A stretch of 64,000 nt of DNA from Aldrovandia affinis (lineage: Eukaryota > Chordata > Actinopteri > Notacanthiformes > Halosauridae). Below are positions 1 through 11,554 of the stretch, in pieces. A model generated the notes under the pieces. It did not search any database. It was not told the DNA's origin and saw only the letters and a list, made by a program, of their open reading frames with translations. The position numbers and the translations under genes are program-made. The stretch lies in the NCBI GenBank assembly GCA_029706075.1, contig JAINUG010000039.1:5708001-5772000 (forward strand). The letters run 5' to 3'. How positions within the stretch are numbered: the first letter of the stretch is position 1; every line of letters begins with the position of its first letter.

Positions 1-534
1 ATGGGGGCCCCCCCCCCCCCATCCGGGACTGAACTCATGTCTATTTTTAACTGTTGAAGATTTAGATGTTGGTATCTAAAATGATTTTGTCACACAGGGA
101 GATGTTTGGTGCATTAATATTTACTTTTTAGTTACTCTTGTCGTTCCAGATCTCAAAACATTCTGGAGCAAGTAATCTATACCCCCTGATTTTTTGGCTG
201 GGAAAGTGAAATGAGCACACTTGGACTCTTGCTACCTACTTTGCTACTGATGACATCAGCTGTGAGAATAGAAATTATGGACAAGTCGAGAATAGAGAAC
301 AGCAGAAGATGGAGGAGCAGCAAGAACAACATGAGCCTAATCCAGATCTATTTTGTAAAAGAAGTAACTGGAGGTTGAAGATAAAGACTAAATCTCTGTT
401 GTTATTGCAAATGAGTCACAGCTGGACAAACTATTGAGTTCTTTCAAATCTTGAAAAGCATCTAATGTTCTTAACATAATTTTGATAACACTATTCCTTT
501 CTGATCTTCAATACATTCATCCAGTGCATAGGAG
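1..534. other. No gene seen
   Basis: A C homopolymer run lies at 8-20. The rest is unremarkable AT-rich sequence. It may be decayed upstream sequence of the cysteine-rich ORF remnant that follows, but I cannot recognise a continuous frame. Confidence 0.4.
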
Positions 535-1464
535 ATGTTTGGTGAGGGCATTAATATTTACTTTTTAGTCAAAGACCAAAAAAATAGACTCTTGTCGGCC
601 AGGGTTTGCTTCCATGGAAGCTTCTGTCATCTATGTAAAAACTTTGAAGAAAAACATTCACACGAAGAGGCCGATACACTTATGGCTCATCAAGTCAAAT
701 ACGCTACGGGAGGTATGTGTTTGGTCACCAGTAATCTTATAGTCTTTCAAAAAACAAGTTCTTTACCAGTAAGGGCACAAAATACAGAGAAATTGATGTG
801 GTAGAGGGAGTGCAAGTAATTGGACGTCACAAATGCCAAGGACCCATTGGACTCACCGGCACTGACTGGGGTGGGAAATGTATGGATATTTCCAAGAAGA
901 CCTGGGTTGGTGCCTACATGAAGCTTGAAGAAGATGACCCAGCAATCAACTGCTTGGTGAAGGTCCTACTGAGAGTGTCCTGATCAATGGCAAATTGCCA
1001 CCACAGGTGAATGGTTTGGAGCAGTTAATCTGCTGCTCGTATTGTTTGGCAGGTCCCACAACCCTACCAGCTCTAAGATGGGAAATGTTTCATTCCAAGA
1101 ACTTGGAGGGAGAGATGTTACCTCCTACTCCTGCTGCCTTACTACCACATATCACATGTGGAAATTACATTGCCATGCATGACAAGTAATACACTACCAA
1201 CTGTCCGGCTCTTCCTCCCATTGAAGAAAATGGTTGGAATATTAAGGAAGGTGTGTTTATGTTCCAGTGTGGTGTCTCGCCCTGCCCGCCCCTCGAGCTT
1301 TGATTGAACTGACTAAATGTTCAGGTAAATCATGGTGCAAAGAAACGTGCAGCTGCTTCAAGAACAGACTTCCCTGTACTCCTCTCTGTAAGTGCTATGG
1401 TAGTGATTGTGGAAACATAATTAAGGATGATGCCCACGAGAATGACAGTGAGGATGATCAATAA
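535..1464 (+). pseudogene. Broken cysteine-rich (CXC/tesmin-like tail) repeat-family ORF
   Basis: Four successive open frames read like one protein split by frameshifts and stops. They run 535-804 (contains HSHEEADTLMAHQVKYATGG), 798-983, 995-1189 (contains LPALRWEMF and LPPT) and 1267-1464. The last ends in a dense cysteine block, CSGKSWCKETCSCFKNRLPC, then CTPLCKCYGSDCGN and an acidic tail. The order of an HEEADT segment, an LPALRW segment and a C-terminal CXC-like cysteine cluster matches, from memory, a multicopy family of uncharacterised metazoan proteins with a tesmin/TSO1-type cysteine tail, often repeat-associated. The function is unknown. The breaks make this copy non-functional. The family assignment is recollection, not a search result. 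Confidence 0.5.
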
Positions 1465-1911
1465 ATCAACAAATCATCAACAGTTTAATGTGATGATGAC
1501 TGATGTTGATAATGGCAAGGACAATAAATAATTACTTTCTTGGTTTAGATTTGTATTTTTATATTACTATGTACAATAATATAGGTGTGCATTGTGATTG
1601 GTAAGATACACCCAAGATATGCGCAGGGTTATTGCCCATGACAGCTGGTCAATGAATGTATATGCCACTTTAAAAGTTCAGCATCATCAAAAACCCTAAA
1701 ACGACTCTAAGATGATTAAAGCAGGTTCATTTTAAGCGGAGCAAGTCGTTTTTGGAAATTAGACAGGACACTGGAGTTAACACTCCTACTCTTTAAATAA
1801 GTGCCATGGGATCTTTAAGGACCACAGTCAGTGAGTCTCACCAAAAATATTATTATTATTATTATTATCATCATTACCAGAAGATAGTTTAATAAAAATA
1901 ACAGGCAATTA
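1465..1911. other. Non-coding, with a short (TTA)n tract
   Basis: A TTA trinucleotide tract lies at about 1848-1868. No other feature was recognised. Confidence 0.5.
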
Positions 1912-2319
1912 ATGTTCATTGGTTATTACAACTCCTATCATTTATCAGGATTTAACAGCAATGTTCATAATTACAATTCTGTTCCTGGCTGCATGAGTGT
2001 GATTACCCAGCATCCCTTGCAGTTTCTCACAGATGTGGGTGTGGGCTGTCCCTGCATGGCCCCAAATCACAGGGATAGGCAGCCCGTGCGCTGTCCAGCA
2101 GCGCCCCCTTATGATTACTCTGCCACACAGTCACAGGTGGGACTGTTTCCTGACGCATTGCATGTCGGGGTCTGTTCTGACTTTATTTACGTGCACTGGT
2201 GCAGGATGAATTACGCGCCTTTTCCTGGGTGTATGTATTCTGACGATGCGAATGTGGATACAGACCTTCTGTTAAAACTAGCCAATGATTTAAACCGTGG
2301 AATGTTTGATAACATTTAA
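1912..2319 (+). CDS. Unrecognised 135-codon open frame
   Basis: The frame is open for 135 codons, with several Cys, Pro and His residues and an acidic C-terminus (SDDANVDTDLLLKLANDL). AATAAA occurs at about 2327 and again near 2350, just after the stop, so a short terminal exon is conceivable. I recognise no domain, signal peptide or membrane segment. An open frame of this length can arise by chance in 64 kb, and there is no conserved second copy to test it against. Confidence 0.15.
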   Translation: MFIGYYNSYHLSGFNSNVHNYNSVPGCMSVITQHPLQFLTDVGVGCPCMAPNHRDRQPVRCPAAPPYDYSATQSQVGLFPDALHVGVCSDFIYVHWCRMNYAPFPGCMYSDDANVDTDLLLKLANDLNRGMFDNI

Positions 2320-3075
2320 CACAGAAAATAAACGTTACACTTCTTTTTCAATAAAACCACGTCCTAAGTGTGAATCTCAGTAGTGACTCGCTTATCGAGT
2401 CAGAATATGCGCATGCACAAAAAAGCTTCGCAAGTCATTCTGAATGAGTTACGCGTCGTAAATCATTTCAGAATAGACCGCAGAATGTCTGTATGTCATG
2501 GTTTACGCTGTATATCCAGCAGGTGGCAGCAGTGCCTCGTGCAGTGTGTCGGTGACTGCATTCATTCTGCTTCCCTGGCTGACACAAACACGTGTTTCCT
2601 TGGGCGGCGTCCAGACAGGGAGTAGTCTCCCCCTCCCACCCACTCTCACAGTTTCGCCTTGCTAGAACTCTGAAACATAGGCCTACTTCTGACTGAACAG
2701 TGAGGTCACTTCAAACAGCAGTTTGAGCCGTGACATTCTCAGCAGCCTCAGCATGCTTACAGTGAGACTCAATGATGAATCCCATTGGACAGGTCTCCAG
2801 TGATCAATGTGTATGGATCTAAAATGTCTTGCCATTGGGCAGCTGCCCAGCACATACTATATCCCTGTCCCCACAACTAACATGGCAAAATACCTGTTCC
2901 ACTCGTACAGTATTTAATACGACAGTATGGACAGCAAATAAACCAATTGTGTGGTTACTAAAATGACTGGGCTGTGTAGATGCTGTAGAAATAGACAGAG
3001 ATGAAAATTGGAGTTGGAACCCGAACAGCATGCAGTGCATTTACCAGACAGACGTACGTATTTGCAAGTGCTTGC
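2320..3075. other. No gene seen
   Basis: Short open frames on both strands lack recognisable motifs. No repeat family was identified. Confidence 0.4.
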
Positions 3076-3077
3076 GG

Positions 3078-3270
3078 GTGTGTATGGGTGTGTACACACA
3101 TGTGCATGTGTAAATATATGTGTGAGTGTGCCTATGTATGTGTGTACATGTGTATATGAGATCTACTTGCACATATGTGTGTGTGTGTGGGGGAATATGT
3201 GTAAATGTGTGTTTTTGTAAATGTGTATGTGTGTATGTTGTGCATGTGTATTTGTGCACGTGTGTGTTCT
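3078..3270. repeat. TG-rich degenerate microsatellite
   Basis: Interrupted (TG)n/(TGTA)n sequence. Apparent open frames on both strands here are cysteine/valine or histidine/threonine strings produced by the dinucleotide repeat. Confidence 0.85.
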
Positions 3271-4229
3271 AAGTGTCTCCTTCGCCACTTAGTAGTTAGG
3301 CTCACTAGTTAGGCACTCATTAGGCTGACCCAGTGGTTGTTCTGTTCTAATCTCAGGCCACCTGTATTACAGAACAGAGGAATGCAGTCACACACAACAA
3401 ACAAATGTGAGGCCAGTCCTGTTCACTGAAACAATCAGTAGTGTCATGGTTTGAGTGCCTGTTTAGCCCTGTGTGGGCATACTCCTTTCTAATCCTCGTG
3501 AGTACGTTCCTGCCCCTCTTCCAGACCTAATCAGCTGATTGTTCACAGGTGTTCGCTGCCTATTTCAGTTCGCTGTTTTCACTGCTCCTGGCTTCAGCGT
3601 CAATTCATGTGACGTTGAAGTCGGTATGGTTATTCGCAGTCCTAAAAAGAAACAAGAAACAAGAAACAAGAAACAAGAAACAAGAAACAAGAAACAAGAA
3701 ACAGAAAAGTATTCACTTCAGGTTTCTCGTCGCTTCTACGGAAGTCCAGTGTTTACTTTTGTTTTTGTTTGGTCTGTTTTCTGGGTTACTTACCGGCAGA
3801 CTCAGGGCAGTTATCTTGCTGTTCTTTTTCCTAAGCTGTGTCTTAGGCATCTGGGTTCGTTCTAGCTATGTTTTAGGTCTGTGCTGCGTCACAAGTTTAT
3901 TTTCTTTCGTTTCCCTCTGCGTGGGTCGTTGGCTGGTTTTTGTTCAGTTTTACTACCGTTCGCGGACCGCGTTTATTCGCCCTCTGTTGTGGGTAGTTAT
4001 TAATTTGCTATATGTGGGGGTTTCGTTTTCCCATTTATTTACTGTAATGTTTTCTCGCGGGGTACCATCCCTTGCTCCCTATTGTATTTTAGTGGGCACC
4101 CTGATTCGTCAGGAGTGATCCTTATTGATCCCCCATTGGTCGCACTTGGGCCTCACCCCTACCAGTCCTCACATGTAGTGTGTCATTTAATTATATAAAA
4201 GATGAATATAAATTTTATTCTTTTTCCAA
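3271..4229. other. Non-coding; LTR-like sequence possible
   Basis: From about 3443 (TGTCATGG) the sequence has the style of a fish Ty3-type LTR: blocks of pyrimidine-rich text and conserved-looking CCTAATCAGCTGATTG. I found no matching CA end with a target-site duplication, so it is not called an LTR. The 7-bp repeat at 3648 lies inside it. Confidence 0.3.
3648..3706. repeat. 7-bp tandem repeat (AAGAAAC)n
   Basis: About eight head-to-tail copies of a GAAACAA/AAGAAAC heptamer. It gives overlapping lysine/glutamine-rich frames in all phases and is not evidence of coding. Confidence 0.9.
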
Positions 4230-4670
4230 GAGTTTATTTTTACAGAAGCTCAAAGTTAATTATCCAAAACAGAAAACAAATAAATGTTTTTTCAATTATG
4301 TTTTTCCAATTTTGGGCAATTCTTCTCCCAATCTGGTAGCCAATTATATCCTCTATTATTCCAACTATCCCCCCACAAGCCCACTGATAGCCCATTTCTG
4401 ATAGTTAAGTCGTGGCAGGAACGACAAACCGCCTCCTCCGAGACAGAACTCGCTAATTGCCGACCATGATTCCAGCCAGATAGAAGCTTTTCTGCAGCGA
4501 GCTCATGCCAGCTTCCCTCCCCCCTCCCTGGGGCGGACAGCCAATTGCCGTCCCCTAGCAGCACTCCCAACCAGAGCAGGACTGGCGCATCCAGTGAATC
4601 GAACCCCAGCCGCAGTGGGCAACTTGCATCCCAGTCGGACGCTCTTACCGTTACGTCACCTGGTAGGCCA
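4230..4670 (-). mobile_element. tRNA-derived SINE, minus orientation
   Basis: On the minus strand the head (about 4668 downward) reads as a tRNA-like module with a B box GGTTCGATTC near 4600. A body follows that contains the block GGCTGTCCGCCCCAGGGAGG. The same block occurs in the SINE at 57.6 kb, so both belong to one family. An AT-rich tail lies at 4230-4330. Confidence 0.7.
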
Positions 4671-5083
4671 GCAAAATGTATTCTAAAAAGGATCCCATGG
4701 ATTGCCTTTGACTTTTGACGTCTACATTAATTTCAAACAACACAAAACTGTACCAAACCAGGAGTTTATGGTAAAAATAAAGAATTAAAACAATAATGAA
4801 TGTTGAATTATCAGTTATCAATTGACAAATATGCAATATATGCAAATATTTATTTTAATTAAATAATTACACAATGGACATAAAGAATTCAGAGGACATT
4901 TAACTTCTAGTTAGTTTATAAAAAATTACCCAAAGAATCTCTAAATACAAACCATGACAAATACATTCATAAGCCTTGCATATATAAAATCATGATTTAA
5001 AAAGGTTCCTTATGTTTACTTATCACGTCACTATCTGCACATGGCCTCAGGAAAGATGGCAGGTCACTAAACAGTAGAAAGTA
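4671..5083. other. No gene seen
   Basis: AT-rich sequence without recognisable motifs. Confidence 0.4.
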
Positions 5084-5955
5084 CAGGTAATTGCCAAAAT
5101 AAAGGAAACACCCAACACAAATTGTCTTAATAGGGCGTTGGGCCAGCCATGAGCTAGCAGAACAGCTTCAATGCACAATGGCATACAGTGGGTATAATAA
5201 GTACCAACCCTCTAGAATAAGTACCCATTTTCTTACTTCATGGAATCAAAATGGATTTGATTGAGATTTCTTGCCACTGATCAATGCAAAATAATCTGTC
5301 AAAATAAACAACTCATTTAAAAAAGATATTTTTGTTAATTACCAATAAAAAACTGACAACAATTGACAATAAACAGACAACCCCCATGACTTAATACTTG
5401 ATAGAAGCACCTTTAGCTGCAATTACAGCTGTGAGTATTGAGCTGTGACAGTATTTCATGTTGGTGAATGGCAATACATCCCAATTAAATCCATTTAGAT
5501 TCAATGAAGTAAGAAAATAAAGTGTGTATAAGGCCAAAGGGGGTGAATACTTAGTATTCCTGCTGTAGATTCTACAAATGTCTGGAATTCAGTCATCATG
5601 CATGCCCTGCAGTATCGTCCTGGAAGAGACCGCCCCAACAGGATAGAAATGCTTCACCACAGGATGAGGGTGATCCTGTTTAGGCGATACTCAGTTTACC
5701 TTCAAATGCATTGTCGTTTACCCTCTAAGGGGTTGAGTGGACCTAAACCATGCCAGGAAAATACATGCCACCCCATAACAGAGCTGCCAGAACCCTTCAC
5801 CCTTCATGTGTTTCAGTTACCTGCATGTAACACTGGGAATATAATGCGATGGGAAAGCACTGATTTTACTGTCAGCTTGAAGTTCCCCACACCCCACGCC
5901 ACCAGAACCCTTAATTTACTGTGAAAAGGTGTTTCCTTTATTTTTAAGTTACCTG
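5084..5955. mobile_element. Tc1-type MITE, interrupted by a second MITE
   Basis: The termini are inverted: CAGGTAATTGCCAAAATAAA at the left, and AAATAAAGGAAACACC on the minus strand at the right, ending in CAGGTAACTT. They are flanked by TA dinucleotides (5082-5083 and 5956-5957), the Tc1/mariner target duplication. It has no transposase. The left terminus is shared with the decayed Tc1-like elements at 21.3, 25.35 and 28.5 kb. A 380-bp element has inserted at an internal TA (5186-5565). Confidence 0.75.
5186..5565. mobile_element. Nested Tc1/mariner-type MITE (380 bp)
   Basis: It begins CAGTGGGTATAATAAGTACC and ends with the approximate inverted complement (…AATACTTAGTATTCCTGCTG), flanked by TA at 5184-5185 and 5566-5567. 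Removing it rejoins the two halves of the outer MITE. Fragments of the same family (CCAATTAAATC…GAAGTAAGAAAATAAA) recur near 12.21-12.28 kb and 10.73 kb. Confidence 0.7.
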
Positions 5956-6377
5956 TATCATACATTACACAATAAAAACAGATGGGCCTTATCTTAGACT
6001 ATTACAGTTAAATGGAGTATAAAATATTTCACAACCACCTTTCACACCTACAAGACATTCAAATCATGCTGTATAAATATGGCTATATATATAATATCCT
6101 TGGCAAAATAGTTCTAAAGCATGGTAATGACTAATGGTGAGGGAAACGCCATAAACCCCCTGCAATGCTGTGCAGCCACAGGGGTTCCCCTCTCCTGACT
6201 CCAGGGGTTTTACTTGAACTCATTTGATACTTAAAAAAAACAGGCCAGGGTCTGTATTCAGGTAAGTTCCTGCGCACACCGTTTTCTAGCTCACCGGCCG
6301 CTGCTACATGAGGCTGCATGATGGTGAAATGTGCTGCAGAGGTAGACTGGGTTCCAGTGCTTCTCACAGCTCTCCAC
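5956..6377. other. No gene seen
   Basis: Non-coding; nothing recognised. Confidence 0.4.
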
Positions 6378-6470
6378 GGTCCAGTTCTCTGTGGCTCAGA
6401 GCGGCGTTGGCAACACTTAGGTTGTGGGTTCAATTTCCACTGCGGCATCTGCATTCACTACTGACCTTTG
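6378..6470 (+). mobile_element. Partial tRNA-derived SINE head
   Basis: Contains TTCTCTGTGGCTCAGA and a B-box region GGTTGTGGGTTCAATTTCC. This matches the heads of the SINEs at 15.4, 53.15 and 56.5 kb. The L2-type tail is missing. Confidence 0.6.
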
Positions 6471-6539
6471 GAAGATTGGTGGGATGAGATGCTCCAAAAT
6501 GTGTGATGGCAGTTACTGCTTCTTCTCACTACGCAGTTC

Positions 6540-6790
6540 ACCACTTGATCCCTCCCTGCCACCTGGGCAATTGTGGGATGAGATGCGGACATCCTAACGT
6601 AAATCCCTCCCTCCCTGGGCAATGCTGTGGTCAATTATGCTTCACTCTGTGAGGAAGCCAGCCACTGCTAGCACTGGTACAGCCTGGATTCTATAGCAGA
6701 ATGTGGAGCCCATCCACACGCTAGAACAGTGCCTCAACGTGACGAGCCACATTGCAGCCCTGCCGGACAGCTTTTAATAACAATAATCAC
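6540..6790 (-). mobile_element. SINE-like remnant related to the copy at 61.8 kb
   Basis: Shares, in opposite orientation, the block around CATCCACACGCTAGAACAGT and GACGAGCCAC with the element at 61.79-62.14 kb. The borders are approximate. Confidence 0.4.
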
Positions 6791-7671
6791 AATAACAACT
6801 ATGAAAATACTTTTACCTTCAATTGATATGCACTGGCTTTCCTTCAATAACATCAAATGTGTTTACAGTGTTGGGTGATATACGACAGGCCCCAATCACA
6901 AAAAACACCAAAGCACCACGTGTGAGCACCATTCTGTGGAGGGCGTCGGTCTCGGCCATATGGGAGTGGCATGGTTGCCTTTGTTTTTACTTGTGGTGGA
7001 GGCCTTTGGAGCAGGGAGACTTTCCGGGGGCAGGTTTGGCACTCTCACAGCGTGTGAGAGTGAACTGTTGCCCGGAAGGTTGCTCCAAAGGGCATAAGTG
7101 CAAGTGTGCATGCACGTAGTTTGTAGTTTGGCGTTTGGCGTTTGACTCTGTCGGGCGGCGTGTCTGTAATCCAAGCTTCTGGGAGGTGGAGTCTGTGTGG
7201 AGTTTATTGTTCTGTGTGCGTTTGTCAAAAGTGACGTTTTGATTATTTTAGTTAATTGTTTTTGCCAAAATAAATTTGTGTGTTTGTGTTTGTTTTATGT
7301 TAACCTGTTCTCCCAATGTCTCTCTCCCATGTCTGGGGGGAGAGACAGAAAAAAATTAAAATCTGGTCCGTAGACCAGCAAACTCCACTCCGTCTCCAGA
7401 CTGCTCTGTTCCCATCCAGGGATTGTCACGTAGCGTGTGACACATTCATTCATGTAACAATGAAACATTTGGAATGCCCACATTGTGTAAGTGTAAATTT
7501 GACATTGTAAAATACATTGTGAGAACATTCAACTGAGGCAGCAAAATACAAAAATGAAAAAACACCAAAAAATTAAATAAAAAGCAAGCACTGTCCTGTG
7601 TAGAGGAACATGATATGGAAGAAAATCCTTTCACGTTTTTTGTTCTTTTCCTACAAGCCCTCTTTCCACAA
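6791..7671. other. No gene seen
   Basis: Open frames of about 100 codons on both strands overlap each other and show no motifs. I see nothing to support coding. Confidence 0.4.
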
Positions 7672-7780
7672 AAAGATGGTCATTCTGTTGAGTAGAGGTT
7701 GTGCAGATTAAAGAAGGCCATTCAGTTGGGTAGAGGTTGTGCTGTTGAAAGAAGGTCATTCTGTTAGAGACTGTGCATAT
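7672..7780. repeat. Three imperfect ~36-bp tandem repeats
   Basis: The unit GGTCATTCTGTTGAGTAGAG followed by a TTGTGC segment occurs three times with substitutions and small indels. Confidence 0.6.
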
Positions 7781-7847
7781 GTTTTGCAGCTCTTGTACCA
7801 CATCTGGGTCTGATCTGCTGGAGGCCTGAAATGGACCATTTTCTTCC

Positions 7848-7867
7848 TCACAGATATGTGGTCTCAC
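7848..7867 (-). CDS. Candidate last coding bases of the receptor tail (weak)
   Basis: On the minus strand a very good acceptor (GTTTGGTTTTCAG) is followed in phase 1 by codons for E-T-T-Y-L and a TGA stop. Phase 1 is the phase used by every receptor exon upstream on this strand. CD2/SLAM-family tails often end near a T-x-Y motif, but the +3 hydrophobic residue of an ITSM is absent here and the segment is tiny. The phase-0 frame stays open for about 75 codons, so another reading is possible. It is included only as a lead for the missing 3' end. Confidence 0.15.
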
Positions 7868-8680
7868 CTGAAAACCAAACAATATTTTTTTTTAACCACA
7901 AAATAGGAAACAAAACCTCTTAATTTACTCATAATTTAAGGTGCCAAAGAAATGTTGAACATGAGATGGAATGAAGTCACTTTTCTCAAAGTGTTATTAC
8001 ACACAATGTGCTGTTGGCCAACATGGGTTAGAGTTACTTTCCTCAAAACCTCTATGTAGAGATAAAACCTAAGAGCTAAAGGTCTGTGATGTTTTTTGCC
8101 TGCTCGCCCATGTAACAGGCTTTTATTGAGCTAGCTGTCCTGGTCAGTGTTGCTCGAGCAAAAAACAAAAGACAGAATTATCGTAATAATGACCATTTTA
8201 AAAAAACTTTCTGAATAAAAGCATGTTGTACAATGTAAAAACAAAAAAATAGTTATATTCATACAAAATGTATTAAATAAAGTATTTATCATACTCTATA
8301 TACAATATGTTGCACTATGGGTTTATCTCCTAGGATACAACGGTATACTTTCCTGTTCTAATCTTGACTTTGTGCTCAGCTTCCTGACTTCTGCTCACAT
8401 CTAAAAATTCTTCAAATTACATATCCAGCAACAGATTAGATGCTAATCTTGAATATGATCACATCCCGAGCTCACATATCTATCCATTACGATCACAGTG
8501 CTGTCTACCTGGGCAGACTCAGCCCAATAAAATGCATTCTCATTGAAAAGCATTTAATTGGGGGAAACCTATGTGCAGATATTGGCGGTCTGTTTCTAAA
8601 CCTGTCCTCCATAATCCAGAAAGCAGATAGATCCAGACGGGAAATCTGTTTAACAATTGCAACAGTGTGCATCAAGATGG
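7868..8680. other. No gene seen
   Basis: AT-rich sequence; no recognised repeat or coding motif. Confidence 0.4.
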
Positions 8681-8955
8681 CCTGGGTGTTATCCTGACTC
8701 TTGAAATCTAGCCGATATGGAGCCATTTTGAACCAGAACGCTCACCACACAGCTGAAGTGGACAGGGAGTGAATTATTGTTCCATTTAAACTGAGGACCT
8801 ACCTAACGTTGGTTGGGTGGCAGGTTGAAAGAGCCATGTTGGGAATTTTAGCAAGCTTTCCCAGGAGGCCTCCCACCCAAGTACTAACCAAGCCCACACC
8901 TGCTTAGCGTCAGCCATTTGGCAGAAGCAGGGTACATGTTGGTATGGCTGCTGGC
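8680..8955 (-). mobile_element. 5S rRNA-derived SINE, minus orientation
   Basis: Read from 8955 downward, about 105 bases align by eye to 5S rRNA: GCCATACCA near the start, GCTAAGCAGG and GGTTAGTACTTGGGTGGGAG, then CCTCCTGGGAA. The 5S internal promoter region is recognisable but diverged, so this is not a functional 5S gene. It runs into non-5S sequence (CACCCAACCAACGTTAGGTA and on), as in SINE3-type elements, which carry a 5S-derived head. The 3' border is uncertain. Confidence 0.7.
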
Positions 8956-10198
8956 AAAATCTCCATTGATTTAATATAGATTTTTAAGAAGAAATTATGG
9001 ACTTTAATATGCATTATATACAAGACAATATGATACACATTTCATTAAGTACATAGCTCCAATTTTCAACGTATAAAACATTGCTTTATAACTTGCTAGA
9101 TCCACCCCAGAACAATATTTTTATTATTTTCAAAAATTAGTAAATGCCCCACTTTACAGCCATCTGAAATATATACCGTATCGATAATTTATTAATGCAG
9201 AAACAAAACTTCTCTTCTTGAAGCGACTTCATATATTTTCCATCTGAAAATAAGCCAGCGTTCTATCCCCACAATGGCATGAATCACTCTGGACCCCGCC
9301 CATGAGTGCCCATGCTGCAATAATGCAGAATATTTATAAAACTTCCTTTGCATATACAATTTACAGTACTCTAATCACAGGTTGTGCACATTGTCTGACA
9401 CTTGGATATTGCAGCCGCTACCTACGGAAACTGGCCAATTTGGGTCTGGAGTCATACATGTGTCTAAAATTGCATAAATTAAAATCTAAATTATTATATT
9501 TCAATGAATCATTTTCAATGGTATCTTCCCTGGCCAACCTGTTACTACACATCAGCATCAGTGATGTAGAACATTTGATCAGCAAGGATCACAAAACACA
9601 AAAGCCCCCTCCTTTGATATCGTTTACGGAATGGATTACGGAATTGACCTGGATTACGGAACTGGATTTTGGACATTGACAACAAGTAGGATTGTGGACT
9701 TTGTTTGTATTCCACCGAATACCCCGCCCTTTGTTTTGTGTAGTGTTTGTCAAGATTATTAGTTTAATAAATCATTGTTTTGTTTTGAATACTGCCTCCT
9801 CCGTGTTCTTGAACTTGCCTACGCCCTCTGCAAGGTCTGTGACTGTTGCCCAACCCTTGGGGACACCACAGTAGCTAGCTAGCACTTTGAAAGATGTGCT
9901 GTGTGTAGTGGAGAATTGTATATGCTGTATATTGTATTGTTCTAGGTTTGCTCATGTTACTAGGACAACAATTTTTAGCTGTACTGTGACCGCTAAAGTA
10001 TTAGTCAAGAAATAGCCTAGTTAGCTAATTCGCATGCTTTTTGTTTGTTTAGTGATCATGGTAGGTTGAGCTGAGCTAGCAGGTGGCTAGCTAGTTTTCC
10101 ATTCAGCCAGATCCCCCGTCCAGTGGATGCTACATTTCACTGTAGCATAACTTCGCTATAGCAAACACAATAGACTGTTTCAGCTATAAAATCAATAG
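8956..10198. other. Non-coding; LTR-like fragment at about 9.6-9.87 kb
   Basis: The 9600-9870 stretch has a pyrimidine-rich run, AATAAATCA and a following segment typical of fish LTR 3' ends, but I found no paired terminus. GCTAGC-rich text at 9.87-10.35 kb is a low-complexity AGCTAGCTAGC pattern. No gene was recognised. Confidence 0.35.
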
Positions 10199-11554
10199 CT
10201 AACTAGCTAGCCAAGTACATACACAGAAATAACAGAAATTGGCTAGATATTAAAAACCACTGATGGAGTAGCTAGCCAGCTATGCAATTACAACAGCAGC
10301 TAGCTAGCATTAAGCAGGTAACGTTATGCACAATAACAGAGGTAGCTAGTAGCTAGACAAAAATGCTAACGTTTGGTAGCTCACCATTCAAAGTCAATGG
10401 GCATGTGCATCTGGTAAATGATCATTTTAATAAAAAGTAAAACACCAACAAAGTTGAGTCCCCCGTAAGATTGATGTAGGATATCTGTACCAACATTTGT
10501 ATGCAACATATTTATTTTGGCAGTGTTGTTGATATTTAGGTAGCCTTGACAAAGAAATTGTCTTAAAAGTTTTGCTAATTTTACTGGGGGTTTGATTAAA
10601 GACAACGGCTGAATGGATTGGTTTCAGAGTCGAGGAGTATATTGTACAGGGCTATCCAAGTAGATGTGCCAAATGTCAGTTAAATAGGCAATGAAACAGT
10701 TAGAAACCCTTATTTTGTGATGATTAGTTGCAAAAAATCCTAATTAAATCCATTAAATTAAATCCAGCCTAGCTGTGGTTGTGCAGCTAGTGCTTTTGTG
10801 TTCCTCATTTTGGGATGATACACAGAGTGGAAAAAACAGGAGTGTCATATGAAAGATAATGTCATTAGGGTTAGGGGAGAGGGGTTCTGACAAGTGTACT
10901 ATGTCTACATGTCTACATGTCAACATTAACATAATTGCCTGTTTCTGTTGCATAAGACCTATACATTGCCATACAGTGGGTTAACTGCATACTCTACACT
11001 GTTGGCCTAGTTTAACTTTCATCTCATATTTTTTATAAATACAACAATGAATAGGTACTGTTAAAATTCCCACTGCTCCTTATGTGTTCTTACATTGTTA
11101 TAATGAAAGCTTGTTATGGACTTTTGTGTTTAAATATACATACATACATACATACTCAACCCATACTGACTGCACTACCCAATCCAATCATTAAAAAATA
11201 AAGATTTAATTTAAATTCAATGCCTCTTCTTCTTTTTGTAATCTCAAATTTGTCAAATGACAAATGCCTTTTTTATCTTTGACAGTGGGTGCTGTGAGAT
11301 GTGTTTTTTTTGTCCATTCCAGACTTCTGGACTTTACTGGTGACTTGAGACTCGATTTGAACTTGAGGTTAAGTGACTTCACTACAACACTGTTCTCCAA
11401 AGAGCGGAAATATTCAAAACAGTGTCCAGGTTTGAACTATGCATTAACAGTGAAATCGAAGAGGGAAAAACACAAAATGTCACTTTGGTCCCATTTTACA
11501 AATTAAAGTCTGATTTTCAGACATGATAAAAGGTAAGCCCTTATAAACCCTCAC

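Noticed and set aside
3008-3259. Cysteine/valine-rich and threonine/histidine-rich small frames
   Set aside because: Artefacts of the TG-rich microsatellite.
3549-4118. 189-codon plus-strand frame
   Set aside because: It crosses a 7-bp tandem repeat that is open in every frame. The rest is T-rich, hydrophobic low-complexity translation of LTR-like sequence.
8849-8955. Functional 5S rRNA gene
   Set aside because: Too many substitutions in the internal control region and fused to SINE-like sequence.
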